DNA of 64,000 bases from Scytonema sp. UIC 10036 (GTDB lineage Bacteria; Cyanobacteriota; Cyanobacteriia; Cyanobacteriales; Nostocaceae): positions 30,477 to 94,476 of the forward strand of contig NZ_WJFC01000028.1 in assembly GCF_009725235.1 (NCBI RefSeq). The letters are read 5' to 3'. The position numbers and the translations under genes were made by a program. The number at the start of each line of letters is the position of its first letter. Position 1 is the stretch's first letter. Positions 18,394-28,153 of this stretch are shown piece after piece. Below the pieces are notes generated by a model, which was given only the letters and a program-made list of their open reading frames with translations, had not been told where the DNA came from and ran no database searches.

Positions 18394-19821
18394 TTATTCC
18401 TTCAAAATATATTGTCCTATCTGACTTTGAAGTGCGATCGCAGAATCGGAGTAATCCCAGGAGTGCATTTGACGGAAAGGCAGAGCCATCTTCTGGAATA
18501 CGTACTTCTCTTTAATACCAGAAGCAATTAAATCGGGCTTCATGTGCTTGACGAACTCTTCAAACTCGAAAGCTGTTACGTCATCATAAATAATGGTCGC
18601 GCCATCAATATAGCTAGTAGTACGCTTGTAGTCGTCGTTGTGAGCGAACTCGTAACCAGTACCAATAACTTTGATACCAAGATCTTCAAACGCGGGAACA
18701 ACGTGACGGGGACGCAAGCCACCAACGTAAAGCATGACTGTCTTGCCTTCGAGGCGAGGACGATACTTCTCAAGCACCGCATTCATCACTGGAGTATACT
18801 TAGCGATGACTTTCTCAGCGTTTTCTTGGATCTTCTCATCAAAGCGAGATGCAATTTCGCGTATTGATGCAGCAATCTTGTTAGGACCGAAGAAGTTAAA
18901 TTCCATCCAAGGCATACCGTAAGATTCTTCTAAACTACGGCAGATGTAGTTCATTGAACGGTAGCAGTGAATGAGCACTAACTTAGAAGCAGGACCGTTA
19001 ACCAACTCGTTAACAGTACCGTCACCAGACCACTGAGCAACAACACGCAAGCCCATTTCTTCAAGGATCATGCGGCTAGCCCAAGCATCACCACCAATGT
19101 TGTAGTCACCGATAAGTGCTACATCATAAGGACCGGGTTCGATAGACAAAGTATTTTCTTTCTTAGCCTTATCGAATCTAGGGAACATATGGTCGCGGAG
19201 AGCATCGTTAGCGATGTGGTGTCCGAGAGATTGAGAAACACCACGGAAACCTTCGCAACGTACAGGTACAACAGGCTTATTAATTTGTTTAGAAGCTTTT
19301 TTAGCAACAGCTTCGATATCATCTCCAATCAAACCGATAGGACACTCAGACTGAACGGAGATACCACGGTTGAGGGGGAAGAGTTCTTCAATTTCCTCAA
19401 TGATTTTGGTAAGCTTCTTGTCACCACCAAACACGATATCGCGTTCTTGGAAGTCGGAGGTGAAGTGCATGGTACCGAAGGAATCGACACCAGTCTTACC
19501 AATATAGTAGTTACGACGACCAGACCAGGACCAGTAACCACAACCAACTGGACCGTGGCTGATGTGGATCATGTCCTTAATAGGACCCCAAACCACACCC
19601 TTAGAACCTGCATAAGCGCATCCACGAGCGGTCATTACGCCAGGAACTGATTTGATGTTGGATTTAACACCGCAATCAGCCTTACCATCTTCATGAACGT
19701 TCAAATGCTTTTCGCGCTTTTTGCGGGATTTTTCTGGATAAGCAGAAAGAACTTCTTTAATCAGCTCTTTATGTTCTTCTACCTTATTTTCTGCGTTATT
19801 TTTGCCTTCTGTGTATGTCAT
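18394..19821 (-). CDS. nifD: NifD, nitrogenase MoFe protein alpha subunit (5' segment, interrupted)
   Basis: Codons 1-458 of NifD; true homology ends at the core site 18447. It holds the P-cluster cysteines ([28 protein letters not shown]), the FeMo-cofactor cysteine in [10 protein letters not shown] and the cofactor histidine His453 in MHSWDYS, just before the break. Without excision the frame runs 17 codons into the element ([17 protein letters not shown]) and stops at 18394, giving a 475-residue chimeric protein lacking the last 43 native residues. Excision restores 501 codons. It lies about 210 bp downstream of nifH. Confidence 0.97.
   Translation of the reverse strand: MTYTEGKNNAENKVEEHKELIKEVLSAYPEKSRKKREKHLNVHEDGKADCGVKSNIKSVPGVMTARGCAYAGSKGVVWGPIKDMIHISHGPVGCGYWSWSGRRNYYIGKTGVDSFGTMHFTSDFQERDIVFGGDKKLTKIIEEIEELFPLNRGISVQSECPIGLIGDDIEAVAKKASKQINKPVVPVRCEGFRGVSQSLGHHIANDALRDHMFPRFDKAKKENTLSIEPGPYDVALIGDYNIGGDAWASRMILEEMGLRVVAQWSGDGTVNELVNGPASKLVLIHCYRSMNYICRSLEESYGMPWMEFNFFGPNKIAASIREIASRFDEKIQENAEKVIAKYTPVMNAVLEKYRPRLEGKTVMLYVGGLRPRHVVPAFEDLGIKVIGTGYEFAHNDDYKRTTSYIDGATIIYDDVTAFEFEEFVKHMKPDLIASGIKEKYVFQKMALPFRQMHSWDYSDSAIALQSQIGQYILKE
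18447..18457 (+). other. nifD element core site, nifD-proximal (canonical copy)
   Basis: CGGAGTAATCC, the reverse complement of GGATTACTCCG known from the Anabaena nifD element. It encodes D-Y-S of NifD's HSWDYS motif. Confidence 0.93.
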
Positions 19822-19851
19822 GGTGTTTCCTGTGGCTAGTAACTGGTAAGA

Positions 19852-19975
19852 CGCGGTATGAAGTATGAATTATGAAGTATGAAGTATGAAGTGTGAAGTA
19901 TGAAATCTAAAAAGTTTTGCATCCTTTATTCTTCATACTTTATTTTTTATCTTTCATACTTTCATCTTTGAGGAT
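19852..19975. repeat. nifH-nifD spacer with TATGAAG heptamer array
   Basis: Five or more TATGAAG/TGTGAAG units (19858-19905) are followed by CTTCATAC and CTTTCATAC units (19928-19962) in the opposite orientation, so the RNA can form a hairpin. This is the same paired-array design as in the other nif spacers but with a different heptamer. A stem here could account for the higher nifH than nifDK mRNA known in cyanobacteria; that is inference. Confidence 0.7.
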
Positions 19976-20028
19976 TGGGTGGGCAGATAGCCCACCTTTG
20001 TAAGCATTCCCTACTTCTATTGAGTTGC

Positions 20029-20784
<756 letters not shown>

Positions 20785-20817
20785 TTAACAAAAGAAACAG
20801 TTTATTAACGATCGTTT

Positions 20818-22188
20818 ATGCGAGTAGGTTACGTCAGAGTTAGTACCAGAGAACAGGATGAGGGAAATGCGTTGGAACAACAGACAGCCCGTATCGAGAA
20901 GGCGGGTGCTGTTTTGATATTCTCAGATATTGAGAGTGGACGGTCAGATAAGCGTAAGGAATTTAACAAAATGCTTGCTATGTGCAAGCAAGGAAAAATA
21001 AGTGAGGTTGTTATCACTCGTATTGACAGATTGGCAAGAAGCGTAATTACCATTCATCGAACGCTTGTAACCCTCGAAGAGTATAAAGTTAAATTAGTTG
21101 TCTTGGATGCTCCAGTTGACCCATCATCGCCTTTTGGGTGGTTCAGTGTTAACCAAATGGCAGGTTTGGCAGAATTTGAATCGAGGTTACTTTCGGATCG
21201 GATTAGGCACGGGTTGAACTATTTCCGGGAACAAAAGAAAGCAGCCCCTCGTCCTCCTTTTGGGTATAAGCGGGTTGACGAGAAATATGCACCAGACATG
21301 ACGCTGCATGAGTCTGGTAAAACTAACTGGGCGATCGCATCTGAGATCGTTGACTATTTTTTATCTGGCAACGCCACATTAAGAAGTACCGCACAATATG
21401 TACTAGAAACTTACGGAATTTCATGGACAGCAGCTGGGTTGAGGTATTGGATAACTAGTCCAGTATTGCGAGGACATACTGCTTACAACATGCGAGGCAA
21501 TCTAGGCAATCCTGAAAAGTGGGAGGTATATCAAGATACTCATGAACCGCTACTCTCTAATGATAAATTTAAATTTATACAGAAAAAATTGGAAGACAAT
21601 CGACACAAGTACAGTTACGGCAACAATAAGAATAGTACTAAAGAGCCATTACCCTTGGTAGGTCAAATCATTTGTAATAACTGCGGGTATAAATGTTTTT
21701 GTTTGAAGCATAAGTGGAAGACTTACAGAATTCGGTGTAAAAAACACGATAATCTAGGAGACGCTTTCTGTAGTAATAAGATTAGCGCTTATCTACCAGA
21801 TATTATTTCAGCTGTTGACATTGCACTAGCGACAAGATATGAAGAAATCAAAAAATACACAGTAGCAAATTTATCGTTAAAAGAAGAGGACGATCCAGAC
21901 GCGATCGCTAGGCAAGAGCAATTAAAAGCACTGAAGTTATTGCCACAAAATCCAATTATTCAAAATGCAATTGAACAAACTTTGCTAGAGATACAAGTAC
22001 TGAAGCAAAAAGAGGTTACAGCAAAGCAGGTAAGCATTGAATTGGTAAAAACGCTAACTACCTGCTTTGAAAACATTGGTTATTGGAACGAATTATCTTG
22101 GGCAGATAAACAACCAATCTACAAAGAATTAGTTGATTTTGTAAAAGTTTTTAATGGTAAGATACTGGAAATCAAGCTACTGGTTTAG
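20818..22188 (+). CDS. Large serine recombinase of the nifH element (XisF/XisG-like)
   Basis: 456 residues. The N-terminal resolvase domain shows MRVGYVRVSTREQD with nucleophile Ser9, TRIDRLARS (helix with catalytic arginines) and AEFESRLLSDRIRHGL. A recombinase domain follows (PPFGYKRVDE ... LRYWITSPVLRGHTAYNMRG) and a zinc ribbon with ICNNCGYKCFCLKHK and later DAFC. The C-terminus is helical and shorter than in phage large serine integrases. It resembles XisF of the fdxN element in plan. Starts 37 bp inside the element end, so it is well placed to catalyse excision. Putative coupling with the small gene 22172-22333, whose 3' end overlaps. Confidence 0.93.
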   Translation: MRVGYVRVSTREQDEGNALEQQTARIEKAGAVLIFSDIESGRSDKRKEFNKMLAMCKQGKISEVVITRIDRLARSVITIHRTLVTLEEYKVKLVVLDAPVDPSSPFGWFSVNQMAGLAEFESRLLSDRIRHGLNYFREQKKAAPRPPFGYKRVDEKYAPDMTLHESGKTNWAIASEIVDYFLSGNATLRSTAQYVLETYGISWTAAGLRYWITSPVLRGHTAYNMRGNLGNPEKWEVYQDTHEPLLSNDKFKFIQKKLEDNRHKYSYGNNKNSTKEPLPLVGQIICNNCGYKCFCLKHKWKTYRIRCKKHDNLGDAFCSNKISAYLPDIISAVDIALATRYEEIKKYTVANLSLKEEDDPDAIARQEQLKALKLLPQNPIIQNAIEQTLLEIQVLKQKEVTAKQVSIELVKTLTTCFENIGYWNELSWADKQPIYKELVDFVKVFNGKILEIKLLV

Positions 22189-22333
22189 CTAAGTTCTCAA
22201 ATTCGGCTTCAAACTCTTCTTTCGTCATCGCCATAAGTTGTTTTCTTGTAGCTGAGTCTAAGTGGCGAATTGTGTACCATCTTTGAGCAGTGCGGAGTAG
22301 TATCTGTGCTGCTGTTTCTTGCTGCATAATCAT
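22172..22333 (-). CDS. Small ORF convergent with and overlapping the recombinase gene
   Basis: 53 codons, ATG at 22333: MIMQQETAAQILLRTAQRWY, IRHLDSATRKQLMAMTKEEF. It is compositionally protein-like (amphipathic helices, no low-complexity run) and its stop overlaps the recombinase 3' end by 17 bp. No family recognised. In the fdxN element extra small genes (xisH, xisI) are needed besides xisF, so a helper role is worth testing. Confidence 0.45.
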   Translation of the reverse strand: MIMQQETAAQILLRTAQRWYTIRHLDSATRKQLMAMTKEEFEAEFENLAKPVA

Positions 22334-22559
22334 GAAGCGTTTGGATTTATCTTTAGTTTCTGCTTGGGAACAGCCCAGGTGGATTCTAGTAGTCTGTTTA
22401 TGTTATCCTATTAACTAAGTTTTCTATGGCATGAACTCCACCGAGCATTACTTTGAGAATAGCAAAGACTAAAAAATTATTTGTTCGTCGCAAGCCAACT
22501 GTATATATTAACGCGATCGCTAAATGAGAATGAGCAAGCCGTTTTTTGATTTAGCTTGG

Positions 22560-23010
22560 CTAGAAAGATCTTCTGCACTCTGCTGAGTATATTTTCAGTA
22601 AATTACCAATTTCGCCAAAATAGCCGACAACAAAAAGCGAATAGTGGATAAGCGTCAGTGCTTTAAGAATTACATCTTGGATTGCATTGTTATGAAGTTG
22701 GATGTTTGTCATGCCATGAAGCTTAAAATATTTTGCATACTCAACCTGATAAACGATATCTGCCAGGACGACCAGACCAATAGGCTTGAGAACTCTAATA
22801 ATTTCATCTAGTGCTTTTTTGCGATCGGTTTCTGCTTCCAAGTTATGAATCGCCCAACTTGAGAGCACAACATCAAAGTAGTTTTCCGGAAAAGGCAACT
22901 GACGCATATCGGCTGTTTTGACTTCAACACGCTCTGTCACACCTTCAGTTACAGCATTGGATAGTGCAGCGGCAGAACTATTGTTAGCTTGATCGTGCGA
23001 GCTAGGGAGG
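22560..23010 (-). pseudogene. Class I SAM-dependent methyltransferase remnant
   Basis: The readable part has VEVKTADMRQLPFPENYFD, VVLSSWAIHNLE and DEIIRVLKPIGLVVLADI, i.e. the D-x-R-x-L-P-F and post-I motifs of Methyltransf_11 enzymes. Upstream the frame runs on without ATG (QANNSSAAALSNAVTEGV) and the glycine-rich motif I is missing; downstream the normal C-terminus is replaced. Both ends are therefore eroded. Confidence 0.75.
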
Positions 23011-23184
23011 ATTTTTGACCGCTTCTACCGGGTAAACAGCGATCGCTCTCGTAGCACTGGTGGTTCTGGATTAGGGTGTCCGCGTAACCCGATGTCTCGC
23101 ATGGCAAGAGATTGAGCTGGAAATAATAGATCCTAATATTAGAGAAAGGGTCACTCAAATAATTATCAAGTTCTTGGGAAATTT

Positions 23185-23556
23185 ATGACAGACTTTACCT
23201 TAAAGCAACAAAGTTTTATCAAAAATGATATACCTACCCGCCTAAATCAGTTGGCGGAAAATTTAGCTCAAATTAAAAACTTATTTGCAGGAGTTGGGCA
23301 TCAGGAATCGATACTTAATCTTGCCAAGGAAAGTAGGTATTTTATCGAGTGGACGGTTCCAGACATGGTACAGGTGGATATTGACCAAGCTGCTGAATTG
23401 GTTGATTTAGGACGTGTTGTGACACGCTGGCTATTTCATTGGGACAAAATTTGGCTTGATTCCGTAGAAAAAACTAAAGTCATCCAGCAAGCAGAGGATT
23501 GGTTAGCAAGGGTTTTGGAAATAGCGCAAATACAGTCTCACTCAATTACTGTATAA
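23185..23556 (+). CDS. Hypothetical helical protein
   Basis: 123 residues, all-helical by composition: NDIPTRLNQLAENLAQIKNL, SRYFIEWTVPDMVQVDIDQA, LARVLEIAQIQ. No signal peptide or membrane segment. Repeated acidic/leucine periodicity suggests a small helical bundle. No family recognised. Followed by a strong palindrome at 23626-23659. Confidence 0.6.
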   Translation: MTDFTLKQQSFIKNDIPTRLNQLAENLAQIKNLFAGVGHQESILNLAKESRYFIEWTVPDMVQVDIDQAAELVDLGRVVTRWLFHWDKIWLDSVEKTKVIQQAEDWLARVLEIAQIQSHSITV

Positions 23557-23625
23557 ATCATCAATGTGGCAGCTATCAAGTAAGTTTTTTCATGTGGATA
23601 GAGTAATGATGACGATTCTCAGAAA

Positions 23626-23659
23626 AGATGATAATGCATCACGCGATGCATTATCATCT
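23626..23659. terminator. Perfect 15-bp stem palindrome between convergent genes
   Basis: AGATGATAATGCATC (23626-23640), loop ACGC, then GATGCATTATCATCT (23645-23659). It lies between the ends of the convergent genes 23185-23556 and 23705-24001. Lacking a T-run, it is either a bidirectional terminator-like stem or a protein-binding operator or origin-like site. Confidence 0.5.
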
Positions 23660-23704
23660 ACTAGATAACTGAAAGCTGGTAAAATGCTAAAAATTTGGCA
23701 TATC

Positions 23705-24001
23705 TTACTTTGCGTTAAATAGGCGATCGCGCAGTTTCAATGCTAGTTCTTCTGATATTCCTACCTCACGAGCCGCGCTAATGTAATCAGCATCGCTTGG
23801 TCGCTGGCTGTTTGAATCGTCGGTACTGTCTTTCTTTTGTAAGGATTTTTCAGATTCTAGTAAGTTTAAATACTCGGTTAAAAGAACTATCACCTTTTTT
23901 GATAGAGGAAGAATTTTCCAAGCAGAATCAGAGCGAAGACGTTCTATGCGATCGCTTAGGTCTGATAGGTTGAGCGTAGTTCGGGTCGGAGAATTAGCCA
24001 T
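23705..24001 (-). CDS. Hypothetical small protein of the nifH element
   Basis: 98 residues: LNLSDLSDRIERLRSDSAWK, LSKKVIVLLTEYLNLLESEK, ADYISAAREVGISEELALKL. The first segment resembles the short beta/helix of CopG/Arc-type repressor proteins (TRTTLNLSDLSDRIERL), which is suggestive only. It may be an element maintenance or regulatory gene. Confidence 0.5.
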   Translation of the reverse strand: MANSPTRTTLNLSDLSDRIERLRSDSAWKILPLSKKVIVLLTEYLNLLESEKSLQKKDSTDDSNSQRPSDADYISAAREVGISEELALKLRDRLFNAK

Positions 24002-24138
24002 TTTTCTACTTTATCGTCTTTAGCACGCGATCCTTCTTTAGCACTTACTACATTAAAAATTTTAATAATGCAAGTCATGCTAAAAATGAAAAAAGTGCTA
24101 TCTTTTAATATGTACAGTTTTCACATTAAAGGTAAATC

Positions 24139-24309
24139 ATGCAAAATAACTTGCCCACAGAAGCAATAGAACCCAGAAGATTTTGTCGCATCTGGTTGGT
24201 ATTGATGGGATATGCCATCAACATTCCCTCTTTATGCAGCATTAATCCTCTTTACAACCGATTGATGGGCTTACGATTTCGCGCTCTTCAGTATCTCTCT
24301 AGCCACTGA
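24139..24309 (+). CDS. Minimal Mo-nitro_C domain protein inside the nifH element
   Basis: 56 codons, ATG at 24139. It reads NIPSLCSINPLYNRLMGLRF then RALQYLSSH, matching the core of the Mo-nitro_C protein at 504-827 (IPPLCKLNPLYDEFVALRF, RALSYLADECG). The His-rich and Cys-rich N-terminal half of that protein is replaced by a short FCRIWLVLMGYA segment. It is well formed from ATG to TGA. Its presence on an element that cuts nifH hints at a function tied to nitrogenase rather than chance cargo. Confidence 0.75.
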   Translation: MQNNLPTEAIEPRRFCRIWLVLMGYAINIPSLCSINPLYNRLMGLRFRALQYLSSH

Positions 24310-24407
24310 AGAAAAGTGAAAAGTTGCCTTCTTGCTAATAAAAGCGTAAAAGATTTTGATATGTCAGTTACTGAAGCGATCGCATACTACACCACCAACA
24401 ACCATAG

Positions 24408-24632
24408 TTACCCCGCCTTCGGAGGGTTTTCCGATTCCAGGATTCCCTCTCTTTGCAGTTTCTCGATTATGGCATCGCGCATAAATTTGGATTTGTTGGG
24501 AACATTTTCCGTAAGAACATCCTTTAACCAGCTTGGTAATTTTAAGGTTATGGGGTGTTCACCATGTTTGATCCCAAGCACTGACTTCCTGCCAGCCTTC
24601 TTCTTGGTACATAGAGTCACGTCGTCTCTCAT
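24408..24632 (-). CDS. Small ribbon-helix-helix-like protein
   Basis: 74 residues from the ATG at 24632; the longer frame to 24734 begins in a hydrophobic stretch and is less likely. The sequence HPITLKLPSWLKDVLTEN, then NKSKFMRDAIIEKLQREGIL, has the beta-strand plus two-helix plan of RHH/CopG DNA-binding proteins. It is divergent from the gene 24763-26118 with a 130-bp gap and could regulate it. Confidence 0.55.
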   Translation of the reverse strand: MRDDVTLCTKKKAGRKSVLGIKHGEHPITLKLPSWLKDVLTENVPNKSKFMRDAIIEKLQREGILESENPPKAG

Positions 24633-24762
24633 AACAATTTTTTCGATAAAATCTAATAGGTCAACAAAAAATGAGTAACACCCAATACTTATAATAAATG
24701 TAATGAAAACGCGCAACCCGATTGGGAAGCGCAACTAATCAAAACTACTACCACAGTAACAT

Positions 24763-26118
24763 ATGCAAGTACTCCACGCGAATGCTCCCTCCCAAGAGAA
24801 AAAGTTCATTGTTGAATGTGAAGGTTTTGAATATTCTGAGTTGGCGGGATTTGCCGAGCTAAAATATGCCTTTTTCCTTTTAGAACGCAAAGAGAGTCTC
24901 AGTGCAAAAGAATATAGGGCGTTGCTAGGAGAGCATGGAAAGGAGAAAAAAGAAGCAGATAAGCTCATTAAGCTGGCAAAACTAGCTAAGACCCACGGCT
25001 TCAGTGCTGAAGATTTGGCGGAACTGGGGACAATGATGTTCTCGTTGACCACTCCAAGCAATGCTCTGGTATGGGAAGCAATGAAAAATGTGGAAGAGTT
25101 AACCCAAGTTACACTATCCGCCCTCCAAAAAGAAGTACGTCAAACAGCTAAAGCATCAAAGCCTGCATCCGATCCCCGCTCAATTTTGAAACGAGAAAAA
25201 GGGGGTGGGAAGCGATATGGTCAGCTCGCTAAAATTCATGACCAAGAACTGATCGCGAACTTAGAGCGCATTTTTGTGGAAGATGGAGTATCGCAGACGC
25301 AATTTTTGCGTGAAGCTGTTTCCCAATATCAAGCTCAAAGGACAAACCAGCCGATTGCGACTAGCAATACTGAACCTCTAGCAGAACCAAACGTTCATAT
25401 CAAAAAGAATGAGATCGCACCAGAAACTTCTACTTCTCAAGAAACGATCGCTATTCCCTCTCCTCTCGTCTCTATTGCTGATGATAAGCAAGCTAATACT
25501 CATACAAAGTTGAACATTGAAGAACAGGCGATCGCAACAACTGCTGCACTCAATATTCCCGCAAGCTCTGATACTCCCTTACAGCAGATAGATGAAATGT
25601 TTTCCAGCAATGATGCAGTTAGCGAAAGCCAACTTGAAAGGCCTGCAAACGAACAGGCGGTCGCACAAGCAAAACTAAATAACCATATAGCTAAGCCAGA
25701 GATAGATGACGCTAGCCTTTCCGATTCACTCAAAAAGGCAGTTAACTGGCAAGAGATTGAGCAGCTTACGGAATGCGATCGCAATCGTTTCGCCGAGGCG
25801 GTAAAGGATTGGAGCATCGAGGAAAAGCAGGTACTAGTAAAGCACTTAACAGCTTGTCTAGAAACTAATTCTGAAGCACTTCGATTGCATCAGCATGATT
25901 GGGTACCACTCCCGTCTTTAGAAAAAGCCTTCAAAAATTTATCCTTTAAAGTTAGGGATATCCAAGAGGGATTGAGCGCACCTTGGGTTAGTGGCTGTCA
26001 ATTTGTTAGTGTTGCAGACTTTGGCAATGACTCAGATGAAGTGTGGATTTTTATCAGCCCCACCCAACACATAATTGAGGTCATTGATAGAGAAGACTTT
26101 CAAGTTGTTGGCTTTTAG
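24763..26118 (+). CDS. Large protein of unknown function, main cargo gene of the nifH element
   Basis: 451 residues. Residues 1-110 are a compact charged domain (ECEGFEYSELAGFAELKYAF, LLERKESLSAKEYRALLGEH). Residues about 150-190 hold RILKR-like basic and RHH-like text (ELIANLERIFVEDGVSQTQF, LREAVSQYQAQR). Residues 195-330 are low-complexity, Ala/Ser/Glu-rich linker. The C-terminal 110 residues (NRFAEAVKDWSIEEKQVLVK, FISPTQHIIEVIDREDFQV) form another domain. Possibly a DNA-binding protein for element replication, segregation or excision control; I recognise no family. Preceded by a divergent RHH-like gene. Confidence 0.6.
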   Translation: MQVLHANAPSQEKKFIVECEGFEYSELAGFAELKYAFFLLERKESLSAKEYRALLGEHGKEKKEADKLIKLAKLAKTHGFSAEDLAELGTMMFSLTTPSNALVWEAMKNVEELTQVTLSALQKEVRQTAKASKPASDPRSILKREKGGGKRYGQLAKIHDQELIANLERIFVEDGVSQTQFLREAVSQYQAQRTNQPIATSNTEPLAEPNVHIKKNEIAPETSTSQETIAIPSPLVSIADDKQANTHTKLNIEEQAIATTAALNIPASSDTPLQQIDEMFSSNDAVSESQLERPANEQAVAQAKLNNHIAKPEIDDASLSDSLKKAVNWQEIEQLTECDRNRFAEAVKDWSIEEKQVLVKHLTACLETNSEALRLHQHDWVPLPSLEKAFKNLSFKVRDIQEGLSAPWVSGCQFVSVADFGNDSDEVWIFISPTQHIIEVIDREDFQVVGF

Positions 26119-26437
26119 TCAATTGGAGTGAAAGTAAAATGACTATCACCGCTCAGTTGGCAATTTACGTCTATGTGGATGATGGAATCTTTCATGAGTA
26201 AGAGGAAAGAAATAATCTTGCTGGTTAAAGTATGCTTGAACCCGTAGATTACGCTTATTTTTGTCCTGCTCATGTTGTTTATTTTAGGGTCAAATCTATG
26301 AATAAAAACGTTACTAAGTGGCACTTAGGAAGGAGATTTTTATGAAGGCATGAGTCCTCAACTGTATGCTAAAACTCTCACCACAAGAATTCAATACTCA
26401 AGCCCTGGCACGAGTCATATTTGCAAACCGATAGGAC
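26119..26437. other. Spacer with short reading-frame debris
   Basis: Contains AAGGAGATTTTTATG at 26331-26344 leading to only three codons before TGA, and fragments that lead into the oxidoreductase remnant. No complete gene. Confidence 0.4.
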
Positions 26438-27022
26438 TGGTCACAAAAAATCATCGGTATCTACTGCATTAACGCTGCTCGTTATTTGTTTCAAGATGAG
26501 CCGATTGAAGTCTTTGCCACTAGTGCTAGCAAAAATCAACCCCGCTTTCGTGAAGTGGCAGAAATGACGAGTGCAATTCTTCGCTTTCCCAACGATCGAC
26601 TAGCAGCATTTTCATTGAGCTTTGGTGCTGCAAAAGTCTCCACCTATCAAGTAGTGGGAACGAAAGGCGATTTGCGAGTCAATCCTGCTTATGCTGGAGA
26701 CGGTGAAATTAAGCATTATTTGACGATTGACGGTAAAACTCAGGAGCAATCGTTTGCCGGACGAGATCAGCTTGCGGCTGAGTTTGTTTACTTTTCAAAT
26801 TGCATTTTGCAGAACAAACAACCGGAACCATCAGGTCAAGAAGGCTTGATTGATGTTCGCATTATTCAAGCACTATATAAGTCAATCGAGACTGGTGGCT
26901 TTGTGAAACTTCAACCTATTCAGCGCGATCGACGCCCTGATATGAATCAGTCTATCAAGCGTCCACCTGTTGAACAAGAGCCAGAACTAATTCACGCAGC
27001 CGATCCATCAGGCAAGTCTTGA
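26438..27022 (+). pseudogene. Gfo/Idh/MocA-family oxidoreductase, C-terminal remnant
   Basis: Open frame from about 26438 with GIYCINAARYLFQDEPIEVF, then RFREVAEMTSAILRFPNDRL and FSLSFGAAKVSTYQVVGTKG, the C-terminal alpha/beta domain of glucose-fructose oxidoreductase-type proteins. The N-terminal Rossmann fold and the EKP-type motif are missing; the ATG at 26486 is internal to the domain. About half of the protein is lost. It ends 95 bp from the element border. Confidence 0.8.
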
Positions 27023-27069
27023 TAAGTAGAGTGGGTCAGGTTTGAGGGTTGCCCCTCACCCCTACCCTA

Positions 27070-27638
<569 letters not shown>

Positions 27639-27995
27639 TTACTTGTTCAAGATAGCGCCTTGCAACTTGGAGACGCGATCGAGAGCAGCGTTTGTGTCTT
27701 CTGCAGAAACTCCACATGCAGTTAATGAATCACGAAGATGCTTTGAAATAGCATCAAAATGTTGGGGCTGTAGATTCATACCCTTGTGGGTTTGGTCCAT
27801 GGAACGACCGTTGTAGCCTTTAGGACCGTCAAAAATTTGAGCAAAGAAAGCAACTTGTTGAGCGTGTTGCTTAGCCATGTCTGTGTTAGCAAAGAAGTGA
27901 TTGAGGGTGCTGTCAGCCATGACGCGCTTGTAAAATTCAGCGACTGCTTTCTCAACACCTTGCTGTCCACCGAGTTTGTCGAATAATGCGCTCAT
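27639..27995 (-). CDS. glbN: Cyanoglobin (truncated hemoglobin, group I)
   Basis: 118 residues from the ATG at 27995 (MSALFDKLGGQQGVEKAVAE); the extra 13 residues of the longer frame are not part of the family. TrHb1 features: LFDKLGG, FYKRVMADSTLNHFF with the B10/CD1 region, QHAQQVAFFAQIFDGP with the Gln E-helix residues and MNLQPQHFDAISKHL with the proximal histidine. In Nostoc commune glbN also lies between nifU and nifH and is made under nitrogen starvation in low oxygen; oxygen delivery or scavenging for nitrogen fixation has been proposed. Here it is framed by 32-bp inverted repeats. Confidence 0.95.
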   Translation of the reverse strand: MSALFDKLGGQQGVEKAVAEFYKRVMADSTLNHFFANTDMAKQHAQQVAFFAQIFDGPKGYNGRSMDQTHKGMNLQPQHFDAISKHLRDSLTACGVSAEDTNAALDRVSKLQGAILNK

Positions 27996-28115
27996 ATTCT
28001 TGTCCTTTGAAGCGAGTTGGATACCGAAATTCACATTCTTCTGATTCTTGGATCGCAGCGCTTTAGAGGTAACTGTTCACCATTTACGGACTCAATAGGA
28101 TTGCGTGCATTGATT

Positions 28116-28147
28116 CCTACTTGATGTTTCAGGCGAATGCAAATTAC
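28116..28147 (-). repeat. 32-bp inverted repeat flanking glbN, right copy
   Basis: Reverse-complement partner of 27567-27598 (30 of 32 identical), lying 6 bp beyond the nifU stop codon. Confidence 0.85.
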
Positions 28148-28153
28148 TCAGTT

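Noticed and set aside
18394..18446. nifD taken as a complete 475-codon gene
   Set aside because: The last 17 codons lie beyond the core site and are element sequence; the native C-terminus is at 2800-2941.
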